Source of the DNA: Oleomonas cavernae
GTDB lineage: Bacteria > Pseudomonadota > Alphaproteobacteria > Zavarziniales > Zavarziniaceae
Assembly: GCF_003590945.1 (NCBI RefSeq)
Contig: NZ_QYUK01000016.1
Span: forward strand, 186,001-250,000
Direction: 5' to 3'
Length of the DNA stretch: 64,000 nucleotides
Part shown: piece by piece, positions 22,114 to 31,367 of the stretch
Layout of the letters: every line of letters begins with the position of its first letter
How positions within the stretch are numbered: the first letter of the stretch is position 1
Notes under the pieces: generated by a model
The model's input: only the letters and a program-made list of their open reading frames with translations
Database searches by the model: none
Told to the model about the DNA's origin: nothing
Position numbers and translations under genes: made by a program

Positions 22114-24769
22114 TGGGCGCGTGCGAGACCGTCCGCACCACCTGCCCCTATTGCGGGGTGGGCTGCGGCGTGCTCGCCACGCCCCAAGCCGACGGCAGCG
22201 TCGCCATCAAGGGCGACCCCGATCACCCGGCCAATTTCGGCCGGCTGTGCTCCAAGGGATCTGCGCTCGGCGAAACCCTGAGTCTCGACGATCGGCTGCT
22301 GATGCCGGTCGTCGAGGGAGAGCGGGCGACATGGTCCCAGGCCCTCGGCCTTGTCGCCCGCCGCTTCCAGGAGACGATTGCCGAGCATGGCCCGGACTCG
22401 GTTGCCTTCTACGTCTCGGGGCAGTTGCTGACCGAGGATTACTACGTCGCCAACAAGCTGATGAAGGGCTTCATCGGCTCGGCCAACATCGACACCAACA
22501 GCCGGCTGTGCATGGCCTCCTCGGTGGCCGGGCACAAGCGCGCCTTCGGCACCGACACGGTGCCCGGCTGCTACGAGGACCTGGAAGAGGCCGACCTGGT
22601 GGTCCTGGTCGGCTCCAACCTGGCCTGGTGCCACCCGGTGCTGTTCCAGCGCCTGGCCGCAGCCAAGGCGGCACGCGGCATCCAGGTGGTTACCATCGAC
22701 CCGCGCCGCACCGCCACCAGCGAACTGGCCGACCTGCATTTGGGGCTAGAGCCGGGCTCGGACGTCGCGCTGTTCAACGGCCTGCTCGACCATCTGGTGC
22801 AGGCCGGCCTGGCCGACCAGACCTTCATCGCCGAACACACCACCGGCATCGTCGAGACCCTGGCGGTGGCCGAGTCGACCGGCATCAAGGGCGCCCAGGC
22901 GGCGACCGGGCTGACACCCGAGCAGCTCACCCGCTTCTACCGCCTGTTCGCCCGCCACGAAAAGGTGGTGACGGTCTATAGCCAGGGCGTGAACCAGTCG
23001 AGCGCCGGCACCGACAAGGTCAATGCCATCATCAATTGCCACCTGCTCACCGGCCGCATCGGCCGGCCGGGCATGGGGCCGTTCTCGGTCACCGGCCAGC
23101 CCAACGCCATGGGCGGGCGCGAAGTCGGCGGCCTCGCCAACCAGCTCGCCGCCCATCTGGAACTGGGCGTGCCCGAGCACCGCGCCCTGGTGCAGGCGTT
23201 CTGGGCCAGCCCCACGATCGCCGACAAGCCGGGCCTGAAGGCCGTCGACCTGTTCGAGGCGGTCCATGACGGCCGCGTCAAGGCGCTGTGGATCATGGCC
23301 ACCAACCCGGTCGACAGCCTGCCCCAGGCGGATCGGGTGGCCGAGGCCCTGCGGCGCTGCCCCTTCGTCGTGGTCTCGGACGTGATCGGCAAGACCGACA
23401 CCACGGCCTACGGCCACGTTCTCCTGCCCGCCACGGCCTGGGGCGAGAAGGACGGCACGGTGACCAATTCCGAACGCCGCATCTCGCGCCAGCGCCCCTT
23501 CCTCGATCCCCCGGCGAAACCCGGCCCGACTGGTGGGCGATGGCGCAGGTGGCGGGCCGCATGGGCTTTGCCGGCTTCGACTACGACGGCCCCGCCGCCG
23601 TCTACCGCGAACATGCCGCCCTTTCCGCCCACGGCAACGACGGCAGCCGCGATTTCGACCTGGGCGCCCACGGTGCCATCGACGCGGCCGCCTATGACGC
23701 GCTGGAACCGTTCCAGTGGCCCCTGCCGGCCGGGGGCGCGAGCCGCGCCCGCTTCTTCGCCGACGGCAATTTCTATACCGCCGACGGCAAGGCACGTTTC
23801 GTCCCCACCCCGCCCCGTACCCCCATGAGCCGGACCAGCGCCCAACGCCCGCTGATCCTCAACACCGGCCGCGTGCGTGACCAGTGGCATACCATGACGC
23901 GCACGGGCAAGACCCCGCGCCTGACCAGCCACCTGGCCGAGCCCTTCGTCGAAATCAACCCCGCCGACGCCGACCGCCTGGGCCTGCGCCCCGCGACCCT
24001 GGCGGTCGTGGCCAGCGACCATGGCGAGGCCCTGCTGCGGGTGCTGATCACCGACCGGCAGCGTGTCGGTTCGGTCTTCGCGCCGATCCACTGGACCGAC
24101 CAGCAGGCCGCCAAGGCGCGGGTCGATGCCCTCGTCGCCGCCCATGTCGATCCGCTCTCGGGCCAGCCCGAGGCCAAGTTCACCCCGGTTTCGGTGGCGC
24201 CCTTCGCCGCCGCCTGGTACGGCTTTGCCGTCAGCGCCAATCGCCCCGCGGTGGGCGAGACCGAATACTGGGCCCTGGCGCCGGCGCTGGGCGGCTTCCG
24301 CCTGGAGCTGGCCGGCCACGAGGTACCGGCGGATTGGGGCGACTGGGTGCGCCGCCTGATGGGCCTGAGCGAGACGGTGGAGGTTCTGGCCTATCACGAC
24401 GAGGCCCACGGCCGCTATCGCTTTGCCGCCTTCGAGGGCGAGAGCCTGGTCGGCGCCCTGTTCGTCTCGCCCGAGCCGGTGGAGATTTCCCGCGGTTGGG
24501 TGGTGGGGCAACTGGGCGCGACGATCGATGCTGCCGCCCGCTTCCGCATCCTGGCCGGGCGCGGCGGCGAGGCCGGGGCCGATCCCGGGGCCACGATCTG
24601 CTCGTGCTTCTCGGTCGGGATCAACCAGATTACCGCCGTCATCCGCGGCGGCCAGGCCACCAGTGTCGAGGCGGTCGGCGCCTGCCTGAAGGCGGGAACC
24701 AACTGCGGCTCGTGCCGCATGGAAATCGGGAGGCTGATCGATGCCCACGCCGTCGCGAAAGCCGGTTGA
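22113..24769 (+). CDS. nasA: Assimilatory nitrate reductase catalytic subunit, apparent -1 frameshift
   Basis: About 885 residues if one base is restored in the five-C run at 23508-23512, where FLDPP switches frame to the GETRPDWWAMAQVAGRMGFA segment. The N-terminus binds [4Fe-4S] (TCPYCGVGCGVLA, then LCSKG). The molybdopterin domains follow (NIDTNSRLCMASSVAGHKRA, NQSSAGTDKVNAIINCHLLT). The C-terminus adds a BFD-like [2Fe-2S] domain (ICSCFSVGINQITAVIRGGQ, CLKAGTNCGSCRMEIG), as in NasA/NasC proteins that take electrons from a reductase. It reduces nitrate to nitrite in the cytoplasm using Mo-bis-MGD. No separate electron-donor subunit is in the operon. Both halves are fully conserved, so the frameshift is probably an error. 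Confidence 0.92.
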
Positions 24770-25595
24770 GGTTCGCCTCATCGCCGGCGGGATCCCTGCC
24801 GGGCAGGAGATGCCTGCCCGCGGGCCCGGCAGCGTCACCCTGGTGGGTGCCGGCCCGGGCGATGCCGAGCTGCTGACCATCAAGGCGCTGAAAGCGCTGC
24901 AAGCGGCCGAAGTGGTGCTGTTCGACGATCTGGTGGCCCAGGAAGTGCTGGACCTGGTGCACGCCCAGGCGCGTTGCCTGGCCGTGGGCAAGCGCGGCGG
25001 GCGCGAGAGCTGCGCCCAGGGCGACATCAACGACCTGATGGTGCGCTTCGCCAAGGCCGGCAAACGGGTGGTGCGCCTGAAATGCGGCGACCCGATGATC
25101 TTCGGCCGCGCCGGCGAGGAAATCGCCCGGCTTCAGGCCGAAGGCATTGCCGTAGAGGTGATCCCCGGCATCACCTCGGCATCGGCGATGGCCGCCGCCT
25201 GCAAGGTCTCGCTGACCCACCGCGATCACGCGCAATCGGTGCGCTTCGTCACCGGCCATTCGCGCCACGGCACCCTGCCCGACAATCTCGACTGGCAGGG
25301 CCTGGCCGATGCCCGCACCAGCCTGGTCATCTACATGGGCGGGCGCACCGCGGGCGATCTCGTCGCCAAACTGACCGCCGCCGGCTTGAGCCTGGCGACC
25401 CCGGCCATCGCCGTGCGTGCAGTGACCCGGCCGGACGAAAAGCGCTGGCACGGCACGCTGGCCGATCTGGCCCAGGGCGTGGCCGGCCTTGGCCTGGAAC
25501 ACCCCCTGCTGATCGGCATCGGCAACGCCTTCGCCGCCGCCCAGGCCATCGACCTTGCGTGCTTCGAGGCGGCCCTTCAAGCCTCCTCGGCCTGA
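24741..25595 (+). CDS. cobA: Uroporphyrinogen-III C-methyltransferase
   Basis: 284 residues; it begins 29 bases inside nasA. SUMT features are VGAGPGDAELLTIKALKALQ, DDLVAQEVL, RLKCGDPMIFGRAGEEIARL, PGITSASAMAAACKVSLTHR and LVIYMGGRTAGDL. It makes precorrin-2 from uroporphyrinogen III using two SAM. As the last gene of the nitrate operon it supplies siroheme for NirB. It lacks the CysG dehydrogenase/chelatase part, so those steps must be encoded elsewhere. The start may lie a little downstream, since the first 25 residues are not conserved in the family. Confidence 0.92.
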   Translation: MPTPSRKPVEVRLIAGGIPAGQEMPARGPGSVTLVGAGPGDAELLTIKALKALQAAEVVLFDDLVAQEVLDLVHAQARCLAVGKRGGRESCAQGDINDLMVRFAKAGKRVVRLKCGDPMIFGRAGEEIARLQAEGIAVEVIPGITSASAMAAACKVSLTHRDHAQSVRFVTGHSRHGTLPDNLDWQGLADARTSLVIYMGGRTAGDLVAKLTAAGLSLATPAIAVRAVTRPDEKRWHGTLADLAQGVAGLGLEHPLLIGIGNAFAAAQAIDLACFEAALQASSA

Positions 25596-25612
25596 GGAAA
25601 TAAACGTAATCT

Positions 25613-25702
25613 CTATCGTCATCCCGGCGAAGGCCGGGATCCATTGAGACGTCGCGCGCTGCCCCAGAATGGATCCCGGCCTTCGCCGGGATGACGGCAT
25701 AG
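25613..25702. repeat. Intergenic inverted repeat, family A
   Basis: GTCATCCCGGCGAAGGCCGG and its reverse complement flank about 40 bases. It lies 18 bases after cobA and could terminate the nitrate operon. Confidence 0.8.
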
Positions 25703-25713
25703 GGGACGGCGCC

Positions 25714-25748
25714 CAACCCTCTCCCCCCTAAAGGGCGGAGAGGGCTTA
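25714..25748. repeat. Fragment of a family B repeat
   Basis: CAACCCTCTCCCCCCTAAAG followed by GGCGGAGAGGGCTTA matches one end of the family B units at 7791-7938 and 43203-43348. It forms a short hairpin just after the wrbA stop. Confidence 0.7.
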
Positions 25749-25759
25749 TTCTCGGCGGA

Positions 25760-26362
25760 TCAGGCCTTCAGCTTGGCCGCGATCTTCGCCACGTGGGCGC
25801 CCTGGTAGCGGGCGATCTTCAGCTCGTTTTCCGACGGCTGGCGGCTGCCGTCGCCGCCGGCGATGGTCGAGGCGCCGTAGGGCGTGCCGCCCGAGACTTC
25901 GCTCAGGATGGTCAGGCCCGGCTCGGCGTAAGGCACGCCCACGATCACCATGCCGTGGTGCAGCAGGGTGGTGTGGAATGAGGTGATGGTGGTCTCCTGG
26001 CCGCCGTGCTGGGACGCGGTCGAGACGAACACGCTGCCCACCTTGCCGATCAGGCCCCCCTTCATCCACAGCCCGCCGGTCTGGTCGAGGAAGTTGCGCA
26101 TCTGGGCCGTCATCATGCCGAAGCGGGTGGGCGTGCCGAAGATGATCGCGTCATAGTCGGCCAGCTCGTCGACCGTGGCGATCGGGGCTTCCTGGTCCGG
26201 CTTCATGCCGAACTGCTTCATCAGATCGGCATTCATCAGCTCGGGCACGCGCTTCACGCTGACCTCGACGCCATCGACGGAGGCGGCGCCTTCGGCGACC
26301 GCCTTGGACAGCGTCTCGATGTGGCCATAGCTCGAATGATACAGCACCAGCACCTTGGTCAT
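25760..26362 (-). CDS. wrbA: NAD(P)H:quinone oxidoreductase, WrbA type
   Basis: 200 residues, the usual WrbA length. It is a flavodoxin-like fold: [20 protein letters not shown] at the FMN phosphate loop, [40 protein letters not shown], and [20 protein letters not shown]. It performs two-electron reduction of quinones, protecting from semiquinones. Start: ATG at 26362 with an AAGGA upstream. It diverges from a LysR gene with a palindrome between them, so it is a likely target. Confidence 0.93.
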   Translation of the reverse strand: MTKVLVLYHSSYGHIETLSKAVAEGAASVDGVEVSVKRVPELMNADLMKQFGMKPDQEAPIATVDELADYDAIIFGTPTRFGMMTAQMRNFLDQTGGLWMKGGLIGKVGSVFVSTASQHGGQETTITSFHTTLLHHGMVIVGVPYAEPGLTILSEVSGGTPYGASTIAGGDGSRQPSENELKIARYQGAHVAKIAAKLKA

Positions 26363-26446
26363 GATCTTCAGTCCTTTTGGGTTGAAATTCGTGAACAGAA
26401 GGTAGGGCCGCAGCAATCCTTTGATAATCCGCCGGCTTCGAACATA

Positions 26447-26469
26447 ATCGTTTCCGATCCGGAAATGAT
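26447..26469. promoter_or_regulatory. Palindrome between wrbA and the divergent LysR gene
   Basis: The core TTTCCG-ATC-CGGAAA (26451-26465) is perfect and extends with one mismatch to 26447-26469. It ends 12 bases before the LysR gene start. LysR regulators usually bind such a site to repress themselves and control the divergent gene. Confidence 0.5.
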
Positions 26470-26481
26470 CTTGGGGCGCCG

Positions 26482-27399
26482 ATGGACCGCTTGGGAGCGA
26501 TGGCCGTGTTTCGGCGGGTGGTGGAACTGGGCGCCTTCGCCGCCGCCGCGCGCGATCTTAACCTGTCCAACGCCGCGGTCAGCAAGCATGTCGCGGCCCT
26601 GGAGGGGCACCTGGGCGCGCAGCTCCTCAACCGCACCACCAGGCGCCTGTCCCTCACCGAGGCGGGCCAAGCCGCCTATGACCGGGCCGTGCGCCTGCTC
26701 GACGACATGGCGGACCTGGAACAGGCGGTCGGCCAGATGGAGGCGCGGCCCAGGGGCCGGCTGCGCCTGAACGCCCCCATGTCCTTCGGCCTGATGGTGC
26801 TGGGCCAGACCCTGCCGATCTTCCTGGACCGCTACCCCGACATCACCATCGACCTGGTGATGAACGACCGGGTGGTCGACCTGGTCGAGGAAGGCTTCGA
26901 CGTCGGCATCCGCATCCGCAGCGAGTTGGGCGATACCAGCCTGATCGGCCGGCGCATCGGCGGGGTCAGGCCGCTGGTGGTGGCGGCGCCGCAGTACCTG
27001 CAGCGGCGCGGCACGCCGCACAGCCCGGACGACCTGCTCGACCACGACTGCTTTCACTATTCGCTGAACTCGACCGGCGACGAATGGCCCTTCACCAACG
27101 ACAAGGGCGAGGAACGCCGGGTGCGCATCCGCGGCCGCATGGCCGCGAACAACGGCGACGTGCTGCGCAACGCCGCGGTGGCCGGGCACGGCATCTGGCG
27201 CACGCCGGATTTCCTGGCCCAGGCGGATATCGATGCGGGCCGCCTGGTGGTGCTCGACCTCGACGGCTTCCGCTCGGCCGATCATTCGATCTTCGTGCTC
27301 TACCCGCCCGGCCGGCACCTGAGCCCCAAGGTGCGGGTCTTCGTCGATTTCCTGGTCGAGGTCATCGGCGCCCAATGCCGGGCGCACGGCATGCCCTGA
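26482..27399 (+). CDS. LysR-family transcriptional regulator, probable wrbA regulator
   Basis: 305 residues. The N-terminal winged helix is [20 protein letters not shown] followed by [15 protein letters not shown] and [15 protein letters not shown]. The C-terminal periplasmic-binding-like effector domain runs from about residue 90 ([20 protein letters not shown]). The sequence type, DRLGAMAVF start and [19 protein letters not shown] motif, is the large group that controls quinone or redox enzymes. It is divergent from wrbA. The effector is unknown. Confidence 0.85.
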   Translation: MDRLGAMAVFRRVVELGAFAAAARDLNLSNAAVSKHVAALEGHLGAQLLNRTTRRLSLTEAGQAAYDRAVRLLDDMADLEQAVGQMEARPRGRLRLNAPMSFGLMVLGQTLPIFLDRYPDITIDLVMNDRVVDLVEEGFDVGIRIRSELGDTSLIGRRIGGVRPLVVAAPQYLQRRGTPHSPDDLLDHDCFHYSLNSTGDEWPFTNDKGEERRVRIRGRMAANNGDVLRNAAVAGHGIWRTPDFLAQADIDAGRLVVLDLDGFRSADHSIFVLYPPGRHLSPKVRVFVDFLVEVIGAQCRAHGMP

Positions 27400-27403
27400 G
27401 GGT

Positions 27404-28020
27404 TCAGGGGCCGATCAGCTTGGCGAGGGTCTGCACCATCACCTTGGGATCCATGTCGGGGGTGAGGACCTGCTTCAGGCGGCCGTCCGGCCCATCAGAT
27501 AGATCAGCGAGGAGTGATCCATCGTGTAGTCCTCGCCCTCGCCCCGGCGCGCGGCATAGACCCGGTAGGTCTTCAGCATGGCATCGATCGCGGCCTGGGA
27601 ACCGGTCAGGCCGATGATCCGGGGATCGAAGGTCGAGGTATAGCTCTTGAGCGCGGCCGGATTGTCGCGCCCGGGATCGACCGAGACGAACAGCGGCTGG
27701 ATCCTGTCCGCCGTCGGCCCCAGGTCCTTCATCACGCCGGCCAGTTGCGCCAGGGTGGTGGGGCAGACGTCCGGGCAATAGGTGAAGCCGAAGAACACCA
27801 GCAGATACTTGCCGGGCCAGCTCTTCTCGTTCACCGGCTTGTCGTCCTGGTCCACCAGGTTGAACGGGCCGCCCACGGCATCCGCCAGTTCGTGGTCCGG
27901 CGGCAGGCCGCCCGTGGCGACCGACGTATCCTGGCCGCGCAAGGCCGGCCACTCGAACCAGGCGACCACCGCGATGGCCGCCAGGATGATGATGATCAGG
28001 GTGGGGATTTTCCAGCGCAT
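27404..28020 (-). CDS. SCO1/SenC-family protein, apparent -1 frameshift
   Basis: About 205 residues if one base is restored near 27485-27492. There LIYLMG changes frame to GPDGRLKQVLTPDMDPKVMV. One N-terminal membrane anchor (IPTLIIIILAAIAVVAWFEW) is followed by a thioredoxin fold with the copper site FTYCPDVCPTTL (CxxxC) and the downstream His (YTMDHSSLIYLMG). SCO proteins deliver copper to the CuA centre of cytochrome c oxidase in the periplasm. No oxidase genes lie nearby. Start: ATG at 28020; a longer form from 28056 is possible. It ends 5 bases after the convergent LysR gene. Confidence 0.88.
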
Positions 28021-28161
28021 GGCGCCCAAGTGACCCTTCGCCCGGTGCCGCGTCAAGCCCGCCGCGCGGCCGCTGCGACGGCGCGCCGCACGGCATTGTG
28101 CTCCCTAAAAAGTCCCTGCACCGTGCATGGATGCCGTGCATAAGCGGTCTTCGGTGAGGGC

Positions 28162-28806
28162 ATGGCTATCGCCCTTCGATACCGCCCTCGTTCGTGCTTT
28201 AGTGCAGTGAATGAGCGGGGTGCTGTCGTGGACGACGTGAACACCCGACGCCACCCTAAATCCAATGTGTATCAAGGCAGGACATCGAGCCAAGTGACCG
28301 TTGTTGACCCCAACCACGCCACGGCGTCGGCTTCGCTCCCGGGCTTCGCGCTCGAGGCCGGTAGCGAACTCACCCCCGCCCGTTTCGACGGCCCGCTGAC
28401 CGACTCCGAGCTCGATGGCCTGCTCAACCTGCTGATCGAGGCGACACGCGCCGGGGCCAAGGTTGCCGCCGTCTTCGCCTGCCGCGCCCAGTGCCAGGAA
28501 AAGCGCGGCATGTACCTGGATATCCAGGCCGATGCCTCCAAGACCATCCAGTCGCTGGCGCGCATCCTCAAGACCCGTGGCATCGAACCTTCGGCCGCCA
28601 CCAACGGCTTCTTCGACCGCGCCATGGACCTGCCCGAAAAGGCCGACCGGGTCGCCTTCTTCGTCCGGGGCCAGGCCTGGCTGGTCGCCACCCTGCGCGA
28701 AGCCCTGCCCCACATCGCCGATGCCGAGATCGTCCAGATCTTCCGCGACTGTGCCGTCCAGGCCGATCGCAACCGGGTCCGGGCGATGTCGTTCCAGCTC
28801 GGCTGA
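28162..28806 (+). CDS. DUF6306-like helical protein of unknown function
   Basis: Up to 214 residues. The part from about residue 75 (DGPLTDSELDGLLNLLIEAT, AATNGFFDRAMDLPEK, RVAFFVRGQAWLVATLREAL) resembles DUF6306, a small ferritin-like helical family of unknown role. Four helices are expected, but the Glu/His metal ligands of true ferritins are not evident. The first 60 or so residues look unconserved, so a GTG at 28228 or 28237 may be the real start. It is followed 34 bases later by a membrane protein gene on the same strand. Confidence 0.55.
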   Translation: MAIALRYRPRSCFSAVNERGAVVDDVNTRRHPKSNVYQGRTSSQVTVVDPNHATASASLPGFALEAGSELTPARFDGPLTDSELDGLLNLLIEATRAGAKVAAVFACRAQCQEKRGMYLDIQADASKTIQSLARILKTRGIEPSAATNGFFDRAMDLPEKADRVAFFVRGQAWLVATLREALPHIADAEIVQIFRDCAVQADRNRVRAMSFQLG

Positions 28807-28840
28807 TCCGACACCTTCAAACCGCGAACAGGCTCGACCG

Positions 28841-29323
28841 ATGTTGATGGCGGCGCTCGTCGGCCTCGGCTTTGCGCTTCTCGTCGCCTTCCTGGCGCGG
28901 GCCATGCTGCCGGCGCCCTGGAATCGCTATGTCTTCATGGCCCTGGGCCTGCCGGCCTTGGGCCTGGTGATCGCCGGCCTGGGCGTCACCATCTACTATT
29001 ACGGCAAATGCCAGGAGAGCCTCCTGGCCGAGCACCTGGCCCAGGACGGCCGCGTCGCCATGGCGATCAAGATGGTCGACTGCGGTTCGGCGCCGGACCG
29101 GACCTACGACGTCTCGGTCGCCCTGATCGAGGGCGAGAAGGTCACCACCCGCACCATCCTGCGCAGCCGCGGCCGCCCGGTCCCGACCGAGGTCGCCATG
29201 ACCGGCCCCAACAGCTTCACCGTCACCCTGGACGACGGCACCACCCGCACCTCGACCCTCGAGGGGCCGGCAGCGCTGCCGGCCCCCGTCTGGTCATTGA
29301 TCGACGGCGTGGAGCTTCACTGA
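28841..29323 (+). CDS. Small membrane protein with a periplasmic domain, unknown function
   Basis: 160 residues from the ATG at 28841. Two membrane helices (LMAALVGLGFALLVAFLARA; YVFMALGLPALGLVIAGLGV) are followed by a soluble beta-rich domain (DRTYDVSVALIEGEKVTTRT). I do not recognise the family. It probably forms an operon with the upstream DUF6306-like gene and ends 7 bases before the convergent gene at 29330. Confidence 0.65.
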   Translation: MLMAALVGLGFALLVAFLARAMLPAPWNRYVFMALGLPALGLVIAGLGVTIYYYGKCQESLLAEHLAQDGRVAMAIKMVDCGSAPDRTYDVSVALIEGEKVTTRTILRSRGRPVPTEVAMTGPNSFTVTLDDGTTRTSTLEGPAALPAPVWSLIDGVELH

Positions 29324-29329
29324 TCCGCC

Positions 29330-29695
29330 TTATTGCGGTTCCCAGGTCTCGGTGCCGGTGGTCTTGGCGCCGACCGTGGCCCACAGGCCGGAGAGGCCCT
29401 TGCCATCGGGCTTCATGATGAAGACGAACTGGTCCTTGCCCAGCGACCCGGCGACCGACAGCACATCCTGATAGAACACGCCGGTGCCCGTGGTGGTCTG
29501 GCCGGCCACGACCCATTCGACCTGGTAGGTGTCGCCGGTTTCGGTCACGGTCACCGTCCCCTTGTAGGCGCCGCCGCCGCCGGGATTGGTGCCGACGACC
29601 TTGTAGCTGCCGACGGGCGAGGCTTCGGCCAAGGCCAGGGCCGGCGCAAAGGCGATGGCGCCGGCGACGATGACGCGGCTCATGAACTTGTGCAT
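29330..29695 (-). CDS. Secreted beta-rich protein of unknown function
   Basis: 121 residues with a clear Sec signal (MSRVIVAGAIAFAPALALAE, cleaved after ALA). The mature part (YKVVGTNPGGGGAYKGTVTV, ETGDTYQVEWVVAGQTTTGT, FVFIMKPDGKGLSGLWATVG) looks like an all-beta lipocalin-like periplasmic domain with no cysteines. Similar short exported proteins are common in Alphaproteobacteria and are uncharacterised. It stands alone, divergent from the SDR gene. Confidence 0.7.
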   Translation of the reverse strand: MHKFMSRVIVAGAIAFAPALALAEASPVGSYKVVGTNPGGGGAYKGTVTVTETGDTYQVEWVVAGQTTTGTGVFYQDVLSVAGSLGKDQFVFIMKPDGKGLSGLWATVGAKTTGTETWEPQ

Positions 29696-29772
29696 GGTGT
29701 CCCCCCTGAAGGATGCAGGCGGCGCCCAAGGTAACCTTGGAACGCCCAGTACAAAAGCACGAAGGAGAGCAG

Positions 29773-30498
29773 ATGAGCGGATCGCGGCCTGCGGCCCTGG
29801 TCACCGGCGGGGCGCGCCGGATCGGCGCCGGCCTTGCCCGTCATTTGGGCGGGCGGGGCTTTGCCGTCGTCCTGCATCATCACGGCAGTGTCGAGGAGGC
29901 GCAGGCGACCGCCGCGGCGATTCGCGCCGGCGGCGGCACCTGCCATCTGCTGGCCGCCGACCTGGCCGATGCCGCCGCGGTCGAGACCCTCGTGCCCCGG
30001 GCCATCGCCCTGGAACCGGGCCTCTCGCTGCTGGTCAACAATGCCGCGCGCTTCGTTCACGACCGGGTGGAAACCCTGACCCGGGCCAACTGGGATGCCC
30101 ATCTGGCGGTCAACCTGACGGCGCCCGCCTTCCTGGCCCAGGCCTTTGCCGCCCAGGTCGAGCGGGGCGTGATCGTCAACCTGACGGATTTCAAGGTGAC
30201 CGGCCGCCCCGATCCCGCCTTCCTGTCCTATACCGTCGCCAAGGCCGGCCTGGGCGCCCTGACCGACCTGCTGGCCGTCGCCCTGGCCCCGCGTATCCGC
30301 GTCGCCGCCATCGCCCCGGGCTTCACCCTGCCCGGCGGCAAGCAGACCCGCGAGAAATTCGACAAGGCCTTCCGGGCCGCCCCCTTGGGGACAGGTTCCA
30401 CGATCGAGGACCTGGCCCGGGCCCTCGATTTCATCATCGACAGCCCGGCCCTGACCGGCCTCACGCTGACCATCGATGGCGGGATGCACCTTCTCTGA
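29773..30498 (+). CDS. Short-chain dehydrogenase, pteridine-reductase-like
   Basis: 241 residues, a Rossmann fold. TGGARRIGAGLARHL is the TGxxxRxG form of pteridine/dihydromonapterin reductases (FolM-like) in place of TGxxxGxG. Other motifs are LLVNNAA, a catalytic SYTVAKAG (Tyr-x3-Lys) and IAPGFTLPGGKQT. It is likely an NADPH-dependent reductase of dihydrofolate, dihydropterin or a related compound. Start: ATG at 29773 with AAGGAGA upstream. The next gene, a nitroreductase, begins 61 bases on. Confidence 0.8.
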   Translation: MSGSRPAALVTGGARRIGAGLARHLGGRGFAVVLHHHGSVEEAQATAAAIRAGGGTCHLLAADLADAAAVETLVPRAIALEPGLSLLVNNAARFVHDRVETLTRANWDAHLAVNLTAPAFLAQAFAAQVERGVIVNLTDFKVTGRPDPAFLSYTVAKAGLGALTDLLAVALAPRIRVAAIAPGFTLPGGKQTREKFDKAFRAAPLGTGSTIEDLARALDFIIDSPALTGLTLTIDGGMHLL

Positions 30499-30559
30499 CG
30501 GGCGCTGATCTGCTAGGTCTTCGGCCATGACGTTGACGTAAGCGTCAAGGGAGGAATCA

Positions 30560-31231
30560 ATGAACGTCTCAGAGGCCTTGGAGACCCGGCTGACCGTGCG
30601 CGGCTTCCTGGACAGGCCGGTCCCGGCCGACACGGTGCGCAGCATTCTGGAAACCGCCAAGCGCGCGCCCTCGGGCGGTAATCTTCAGCCCTGGCATGTC
30701 TATGTCGTCTCGGGCGATGCCCTGGTGGACTTGAAGGCCCAGGTCCAGGCCCGCATCGGCGACCATCCCACGGGCGAAGGCACCGAGTACCACATCTACC
30801 CGCCCAACCTGTCGGAGCCCTACCGCACCCGCCGCTTCCGCATCGGCGAGCAGATGTTCGCAACCGTCGGCGTGGCGCGCGAGGACAAGTTCGGCCGCCT
30901 GATGCAGTTCGCCCGCAACTTCGACATGTTCGGCGCCAGGACCGGCCTGTTCTTCGCCATCGACCGCCAGATGCAGGAAGGCCAGTGGGCGGACCTGGGC
31001 ATGTTCATGCAATCGATCATGCTGCTGGCCCGCGAACACGGGCTGGACACCTGCCCGCAGGAGGCCTGGGCGATCTGGTACAAGACCATCGGTGCCTTCC
31101 TGAAGATCCCCGACAACCTGATGCTGTTCTGCGGCATGGGGATCGGCTACCGCGACCCCGACCATCCGATGAATTCCCTGCGCAGCGAACGCGCGCCGCT
31201 CGAAGAATTCACCACCTTCGTCGGGCAGTAA
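30560..31231 (+). CDS. Nitroreductase-family FMN oxidoreductase
   Basis: 223 residues. TRLTVRGFLDRPVPADTVRS and AKRAPSGGNLQPWHVYVVSG form the FMN site. DLGMFMQSIMLLAREHGLDT and CPQEAWAIW are typical of the NfsB/FrmA-like nitroreductase fold. The C-terminus (CGMGIGYRDPDHPMNSLRSE) fits the subgroup. It uses NAD(P)H to reduce nitroaromatics, quinones or similar acceptors. Start: ATG at 30560 with GGAGG upstream. It precedes a pirin gene after a family A-prime repeat. Confidence 0.88.
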   Translation: MNVSEALETRLTVRGFLDRPVPADTVRSILETAKRAPSGGNLQPWHVYVVSGDALVDLKAQVQARIGDHPTGEGTEYHIYPPNLSEPYRTRRFRIGEQMFATVGVAREDKFGRLMQFARNFDMFGARTGLFFAIDRQMQEGQWADLGMFMQSIMLLAREHGLDTCPQEAWAIWYKTIGAFLKIPDNLMLFCGMGIGYRDPDHPMNSLRSERAPLEEFTTFVGQ

Positions 31232-31244
31232 AATCTCTCTTTTC

Positions 31245-31352
31245 CGTCATGCCCGGGCTTGTCCCGGGCATCCACGTCGAGACAACGTAAGCTGGTCGGG
31301 ATCAGGTCGAAGCGGCCTGACGTGGATGGCCGGGACAAGCCCGGCCATGACG
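31245..31352. repeat. Intergenic inverted repeat, family A-prime (GTCATGCCCGGGCTTGTCC type)
   Basis: GTCATGCCCGGGCTTGTCC and then GGGCATCCACGT at the left, with GACGTGGATGGCCGGGACAA and GCCCGGCCATGAC at the right. A near-identical copy is at 47752-47860. The right end runs into the GAGGAG Shine-Dalgarno sequence of the pirin gene. Confidence 0.8.
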
Positions 31353-31367
31353 AGGAGCGAGAATCAA

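Noticed and set aside
17631-24769. Programmed ribosomal frameshifting in nrtB and nasA
   Set aside because: No slippery heptamer with a downstream structure was recognised, and the same one-base defect occurs in unrelated genes, which favours sequencing error.
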